Origin: Onchidella celtica
Taxonomy: Eukaryota; Mollusca; Gastropoda; Systellommatophora; Onchidiidae
DNA length: 64,000 nucleotides
NCBI GenBank assembly: GCA_963931925.1
Contig: OZ007569.1
Span: 46,367,021-46,431,020 of the forward strand
Reading direction: 5' to 3'
The notes under the pieces are model-generated. The model was given only the letters and a program-made list of their open reading frames with translations, made no database searches and was not told the DNA's origin. This document shows, in pieces, positions 57,640-64,000 of the stretch. Position numbers and translations under genes: made by a program. Positions within the stretch are counted from its first letter, which is position 1. The number at the start of each line of letters is the position of its first letter.

Positions 57640-60412
57640 TTCATTTTCATTTTGCAAAAGTAAAGAATTCCATGATTACAATCATTTTTAATTTCACAAG
57701 CAAAGGAGAGCTGGCTGTATTTTGGAAAAAAAATTCCCCTTTGGCCAAACTGAAAAGCTGATGAACAAGAACGTGTCATTTAATTGCTTTGTCAGTATTT
57801 TTTGGTATTACAGTCATGTTATACAATGCCTTGCTGAGTGCCTAATACTTTTACGACACAAGAAACAGTGACATAAAATGATGAGGAAAAACTACTATGA
57901 ATAGAGGGAAGATTGAGCAGAGTGTATGATAAACACAAATATATCGTGTCTGAAATGAACTGACAATTGGATGAATTAATGATTTAAATGGAAGATGGGA
58001 GAAGTGAATAGCTGAGTTGTAGGAGAGAGACAACGATGAATGAAAAGAGCGCATTTGAGGTTGTACAAATACTATTAGTCAGTAAAAGTTAATGTGCCCT
58101 CACATTTCACTGATTTCTTCCTAACCTACTCTAATTATCATGTACTATTTTGAGGGAGACTTTGGATTTGATTTCACATTACTATCTTTGTGGTCATGAC
58201 AACATGTTTACCCAGATCAGAATAAAACTCCAAAATTCGTTGGTTCTGGTGATAATTGGGTAAAAAATGTACCGAATAACAAATTTTACTGTATTTATAT
58301 TAAAATTTGTTGTGTTGATGTCCTCCGACAGTGAATTACGTGGTCTTCAGTTTTACAAAAGAGCAGTTGTGTGAGGATTGTCACCCCAGGGTGTGTTCCT
58401 TAAGTGTGTAGTGTAGGTATTAAATCACAGGCCTTTTTCTGGGATTTCTCAGGGTTCACTTGTGAGTTGGACAAAACATTACCGTTCCCTATAAGGCTGC
58501 AGCAACTAAAAAATTCATAAAATCTATTTTCATGTATACCCAATTACATTTAAAGCCTCCTTGAATTATCTTGATTATAGACTCCATGGCCGAAAACCAA
58601 TCGACTGGAAATTTTCCAAACATTCATCTAACTAGGCAGTTTCTTGTTTTTCCTGGAAGTGGTCAAAACCGATGACTACAGTTTGAGGGAATGGTAATGC
58701 CATGATCGATGAGCTCTTGTACGAAAAAGGAATCACTCAATTCAGCTGACATGTATTCAAAACCTGATTAGGGAAGTGGCCGAAAGTGGCTCTTTTTGAA
58801 ACCAACAAGAAAATAGAAAGAAACGGAAATGAAAGACCACACAGATCTAGAACCAAAAGAAATTCTACCTCCATGTTCTGAGCACCATAGGCCTGCATGC
58901 AAAGTGTTCAGGCAAGATAACAAGAGAAGTCAAGGAGTCTGTGTGAGGGCGCATTACCTTTCACAGACTTATTGTCAAATGTCTGCATAACGAACATGAA
59001 GATAAGTGAATGAATGTAGCTACAGCAGTGAATTTGGTCAAGAAAATTGATTCTCCACACATTTAAGGAATTGTATTTATGTCCATTACTCTTTGTTGCC
59101 ACTGCAGCTTGCATCAGATTAAATAATTTGCAATTTGAACTTTATGTTGTCATTACTGTGTCTTTCTGCGTGTTCACATCACAGATTCATGTTCCATTAT
59201 TGCATCAAATCCACAAGCAAAAGTTCTATTGGTCGCACGCAGCTGTTCACACAGAGGTCTATGTCCTTCCAATGACTTCAGTTCCAGCCTTCAAATTCAC
59301 ATTCCAACCCTCGTTTCAATTTCATCACTGCTCTAAAATTTCTTCCTCCAGCATCTATATTTTTCTATATTTAGGTGTTGTTTTTTTCATTATTTTACAA
59401 TGTATATTTGTCTTTTGATTACTGTGACAACTGACATAGTCTATAATGTCTATAAATCCACTATTGTTTGAAGTAACTTGTCATGTGTTTTTGGCCCTGT
59501 TCTAACGCATACAATATGATTTCCTGTGAGAACGTGATTATGGGGAGCTCTGGATACTTTTACTTGTTGTATGCATATTTTTACCCTTTGTCAGTTTTAG
59601 CAACAAAATCAAACAGTTTTGTTGTCCATGTTATATTAGGCTACTGCTGGACGCGGATGTTCTATGTGAAAATCCATCCGCCCGCCAACATTATGTCGTT
59701 ATGTGCGTGAGGCGGATGGGCGGAGGCGGATCTCTGCTGTGAAGAGGCTGTTTGTGTGCCAGTTGTGTCTGGGATTTCCAAATTGGATTTTCATGGAATA
59801 ACCTTTTGACATTATCATTCACTTAGGGAGATATTTTGGGTTGTGGGAAAAATTGTTTTGATGATGGAAAATTATATTAAATATAATATTTAATATGCAA
59901 AGTAGGTTTGCTAACTCACCTGTTCAAATCTGAATTGTTGTATTGTTATACGAAGTTATCTAAGATTTTGTGTTAAACATTGCGTAAATTGTGACCTTCC
60001 TCCCATGCAACATCCATCAATAACGAAAATTCAAATATTGACCAGTTGCTAAATCTTCATCAAATACTCTGGTAATATTTTAAAATGAATCCAAAGCAAA
60101 ACACAGCATTTCATTAAATAGCAGAACAGAGATCAACAGTACATTAGCATTGTAACACTTTCAGTCTACCGGTATAAAGTGTTAATAATGATGAACTGTT
60201 GCTACTGGATAACGACTTCTGTACAGAAATAAACGTATGCCTTTTCCTGTGTCTGCCATTCATCTGAGTACAATATACATCCGATATCTTGTTCAGCTTA
60301 AACAACCCGGATACAACATGAACAATTGTACAACAATCATTACCCATTGACCCAATGTGCCTTTGTGTGTAGTGATGAAAGATGCAAAAATCTCATCATT
60401 TGGTTGGTCCCT
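57640..60412 (+). other. Region without recognised genes
   Basis: Only short open frames lie here, none with a domain I can name. No insertion ends or duplicated copy-A/B sequence were seen. A GC-rich imperfect hairpin lies near 59678-59732 (CCATCCGCCCGCC and GGCGGATGGGCGG). Confidence 0.4.
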
Positions 60413-60811
60413 ATGGGAAATTTCGATACTAAAAACAGCACAAACCTAAGATTGTCAGAATAGAATAGGTTTGGTGAAGGGGACAGAAATAATTGTCTGA
60501 ACTGTTGAATAAACTGACAACATTCTGGTTGTATCGCTACAGGACATTGTGAATATTTTCAATATGACACCGAGGAGAAAATATGTATTTGCATTGGGGG
60601 GGGGGGGGGGGGGAGCTTAAGAATGCCCATAACCTCCTGAATGTGTGGGCATGCTAGTGTATATATTTTACGTAAAAATATAATAGGAATTTACGTTTGA
60701 GGGGAAGACAAAATGAATGAAGAAAGCTGTAAACAAGGGAGATAAAACAGATTTTGTTTGTTGGTACTGAAATTTTCATTCAGTTTGGTCTGAAGACTCT
60801 GATCGTTTTAA
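60413..60811 (-). repeat. Inverted fragment of the duplicated spacer
   Basis: Read on the minus strand this matches about 14565-14977 in copy A (and 29365-29785 in copy B), from the GATCAGAGTCTTCAGACC motif to TAGTATCGAAATTTCCC, including the poly-C run (poly-G here, about 60596-60613). The match ends abruptly at TTTTAAA on the right. It is more diverged than A versus B. Confidence 0.88.
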
Positions 60812-63199
60812 ACTGATGCTTTTATTAAATATATATATATATATATAATATATATCAAACAACGAAACGCCTTTGATCTGTTGTACTCTGAAGATATTTT
60901 TATTTCCTGTGAACATAATTTTTTGACGTATAAAACAACCCTTTCGTTTGATGAAACAATATCTACTGATTATAATGACTTTGTCTCCAAGTCATGTGTA
61001 CATGTTTCATTCTATTTAATTTTCAGTTCGTTTGGAACTTTGTTTGGTAAAGGCATTGTCTTACTGACAAAGTTGGAAAGCAAATAGAAAAAATTATATA
61101 TACATGTTATGTAACTGAGAATGATGGTAAAGTTTCTTATTTAGAGATAATCTTGGATTTTGACGGCAGGTAAACTTTCTGTCCACATTGGTTCTCAATC
61201 TGTGATTTGTGCAGGCACTGTGAAACATGTGACACTGTCTGATCCAGACATCACTTTCCATTCCACAACCAGTGTCAGCTGCAAGTGAAGAGAAGATTTC
61301 TCAAGTCAAGTGACTTAATTAATGAAATATCGAGGGGTTTTGCCATATTGTTGTACGCGATATTTTGCCGATTTCGGGGTTTTCTCATGAAAGTGGTTCT
61401 CTCATTCTAATTTCATTTTGTGTACGTGTCGTACCGGTGTATTTTTCGTGGGCAGTTTTACGCAAGTATCGATTTCAAAGCGTATTGAACAAAACCCTGA
61501 TTCTACACAACTCTTCAAACTTTCAATCCTCATTTTCTCCAAAAGGCAAAAATGCACATACAACAATATGGAAAATACCCGATGATATGTCAGTATGGAG
61601 GAATTGACACGTTGTTTTTAAAAACAACAGAAAATTTGCAGGGATCGCAGCTTGGCTTGACACAAAGTTAAGATGTAATCACATTCATAATATATATTTT
61701 GACAAGCCCAGCTTTATGAACAAACAAAAGGAAAAAATAAATGTTCAATAAATTCCCAATATGCAGACAATTTAACAGAGAATATAATACGTCACTAATG
61801 TATTAGGCGTATGTTGTGAAGACTGCACCGTGTGGTGGGGCGCGGGTATCACATTTCATGGCAACTGTAACTCTAGGGATGTGTAGGAATGACCAACCTT
61901 AGGATATTCTGGTTTAACGAACACGGCGTTCTTGTAAGTGACTTCCGTGCCACTTTTGATGGGACATGTCATGTCATTACAGGCATTGGCATCTGGCAGA
62001 GGGAATGGGACAAGTTGACCCAGGATAAGTCCATATACTTTAGTTTGTGCTGCGGTGATGTCGGCACCTGTGGGAGAAAAAAATCATTGGATGGCAAGAG
62101 ATTGGGGAACAGTGTGAAAGAAAAGTTTATATTTGTCAAAAATTCTTTTGTTCAATCAAAGGAGGAAATTCTCGGCCAAAAATTCTTAAATTTCTACCAA
62201 ATTTGACAATAAAACACATCTTAAAATTCTCAGATCCGATACACAGTAGTGTAGCGCACATTCATTCTGGCTTTTGATTTTGGAAATTTGAGTTTGGAGA
62301 AAGCACGTCGACATGATAACGTGCTAGGAAAATGCAAGACGACAGATCGAACCCAACAGAACGATAGGACAGAGGAAGATCCTACCATATGCATCCACCA
62401 ACCGCCCACTTCATTGAAGACATTGACATATCAGTTATCACACAGATCTACAGAAATGGTTTCAGTCAATAGTGGTCCCTGGCCACAGGTCAAGATCTTG
62501 ATGCGGGAACGAATTTTTGTTGGGAAGGACATTCTCGTTGATGACAATGAATTTTCAAGCGTTTCATTTGATAAATAGATTCTTAGGTCATGCTTGTTTC
62601 AGATGAGTCATGTAAACCTGACCTTAGTTCTTCTTTGTTCCAACTCCAATTTTTTGCACAGCTGAGAAATTCGACGTAAACGTTTGCGGCTCTAGTATTA
62701 TGATAAAGATTTATAATAAATTGGAAGTGTGAAACAGCTTGATAAGTGCCACAGCGCATTTTAAGCAAGTGTCAAAGTGTCCATTTGTTATACCTGTTAT
62801 ACTAAAAGATCTCCAGTTTTTCTGGACATGGAGATAGAACAAACAAGAACCAAAGTCGAGAAACAGCCACTGGTGCTGCTAACGATGCTGAACATGGTGA
62901 TAAGTGTAATAGTTTGTAGTGACGATGATGGTGAAAACTGCAGTGTTAACAAAAACTCCAATAGTTGAGTGCTTTTAATGATAGACATTGACATTATTAC
63001 TATGATGAGGACGCCGACAAAGTCAACGATAAGGACACTCAGAACTTACTGGCTTTAAATGTCATGGTAACTGTGACGTTTGTGTTTCTCTTGAAAGGAC
63101 AGGGGAACTGGGGACATGGTGTGACATCTACACTGGTAATAGCACTCAACTTTGAACCTGTGAGCACACAAAAATGGCATAATTATTATCTTTGTGTGA
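60812..63199 (+). other. Region without recognised genes
   Basis: An (AT)n tract lies at about 60827-60856. The remaining open frames are short, and none shows a recognisable domain or splice pattern I would defend. Confidence 0.4.
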
Positions 63200-63960
63200 T
63201 ATGTAGAAGGCGGCGTGCGAGAGATGGTAAACATAGCATGGTGTGCTAAAGATGGTAGGCAAGGCGTGGTGTGCAAAGGATGGTAGGCATGGCATAGTGA
63301 ACGATTGCAGGCAGGGCATGGTGTACAAAAGATAGTAGGTATGACATAATCTGCAAAAGATGTTAGATATGGTATAGAGTGTAAAAGATTGCAGGCAGGG
63401 CATGGCGTACAAAAGATAGTATGTATGACATAATCTGCAAAAGATGGTAGATATGGTATAGTGTGTAAAAGATTGCAGGCAAGGCAAGGTGTACAAAAGA
63501 TAGTAGGTATGACAAAGTGTGCAAAAGATGGTAGATATGGTATCGTGTGTAAAAGATTGCAGGCAGGGCATGGTGTACAAAAGATAGTAGGTATGACATA
63601 GTGTGCAAAAGATGGTAGATATGGTATAGTGTGTAAAAGATTGCAGGGAGAGCATGGTGTGCAAAGGATGGTAGGCAGGGCATAGTGTGTAAAGGGTTGT
63701 AGGCAGGGCATGGTGTGCAAGGGATGGTAGGCAAAGCATGGTATGTAAAGGATGGTAGGCAAGTCAAGGTGTGTAAAGGATGGCAGGCAAGGCATGGTGT
63801 GTAAAGGATGGTAGGCACAGCATGCTGTGTAAAGGATGATAAGCAGGGCATGGTGTGTAAAGGGTTGTAGGCACGGTATGCTGTGCAAAAGATTGTAGGC
63901 AGGGCATGGTGTGCAAAATATGATGATAGACATTGTGTAGTGGGCAAAAGATGGAAGACA
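63200..63960 (+). repeat. 28-bp minisatellite with 84-bp higher-order unit
   Basis: Units of 28 bp such as GATTGCAGGCAGGGCATGGT followed by GTACAAAA repeat about 27 times. In the middle (about 63310-63650) three distinct 28-bp types alternate in fixed order, giving an 84-bp higher-order repeat of about four rounds. Because 84 is a multiple of three, overlapping minus-strand frames of up to 292 residues (YHPLHTMPCLQPFTH-like) arise. I do not call them genes. Confidence 0.9.
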
Positions 63961-64000
63961 GAGAGCGGTATTTGCGCGGAACGTAATATTTGCATTTGGT

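Noticed and set aside
54452-57761. Two giant open frames of more than 1000 codons on opposite strands
   Set aside because: Both are created by the 36-bp tandem array, which has no stop in these frames; non-repeat ends are short and show no domain.
59678-59732. GC-rich imperfect inverted repeat
   Set aside because: It is short, imperfect and without flanking duplication; nothing links it to a terminator, transposon or small RNA.
63055-63995. Overlapping Cys/His/Pro-rich frames on the minus strand
   Set aside because: They are translations of the 28-bp minisatellite in different frames.

Overview
This is eukaryotic, metazoan DNA: AT-rich, with GT-AG introns, tRNA-primed LTR retrotransposons, a non-LTR retrotransposon, a tRNA-derived SINE and PIF/Harbinger DNA transposons. 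The mix of element types suggests a lophotrochozoan, perhaps a mollusc, but no host gene fixes the species.

The backbone is a head-to-tail tandem segmental duplication. Copy A runs from the window start to about 17866, copy B from 17867 to 35935 and copy C from 35936 to about 57480. Each copy carries the same small multi-exon gene. Four downstream exons join in a consistent phase in all copies and encode a propeptide with a basic stretch, then a Cys-rich C-terminal domain. I read that domain as a secreted cystine-knot cytokine of Spaetzle/neurotrophin type (inference). A short hydrophobic exon upstream could be the signal peptide. The last exon is followed by a pyrimidine-rich 36/37-bp tandem array, hugely expanded in copy C.

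Transposons have landed differently in each copy, so the other copies serve as natural empty sites and most insertion ends are fixed to the base. Copy A holds a full-length Ty3/gypsy-type element (161-9167) whose integrase lies before reverse transcriptase (Gmr1-type order), and a solo LTR (15946-17184) of a second Gmr1-type family. At the A/B junction sit two head-to-tail Harbinger elements sharing one TTA. At the B/C junction sits a young Mag/SURL-like gypsy element with 138-bp LTRs, a tRNA-Leu primer site and the usual domain order. Copies B and C share an RTE-like LINE. In C the LINE is interrupted by the second Gmr1-type element (42269-49597), whose long gag-pol frame is open although the integrase catalytic core has been removed in frame. 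That element also has a five-fold tandem array of its LTR-end/primer-site boundary, and its LTRs lack a 319-bp GT...AG segment that the solo LTR retains. B keeps only part of the LINE and one broken LTR. Copy C alone has a tRNA-derived SINE.

Beyond about 57500 the sequence is mostly unrecognised. It holds an inverted fragment of the duplicated unit (60413-60811) and a 28-bp/84-bp minisatellite (about 63200-63960). The points of most interest are the Gmr1-type pol order in two families, the integrase-less but open element, the primer-site array, the intron-like LTR indel, and the diversifying exons of the duplicated cytokine-like gene.
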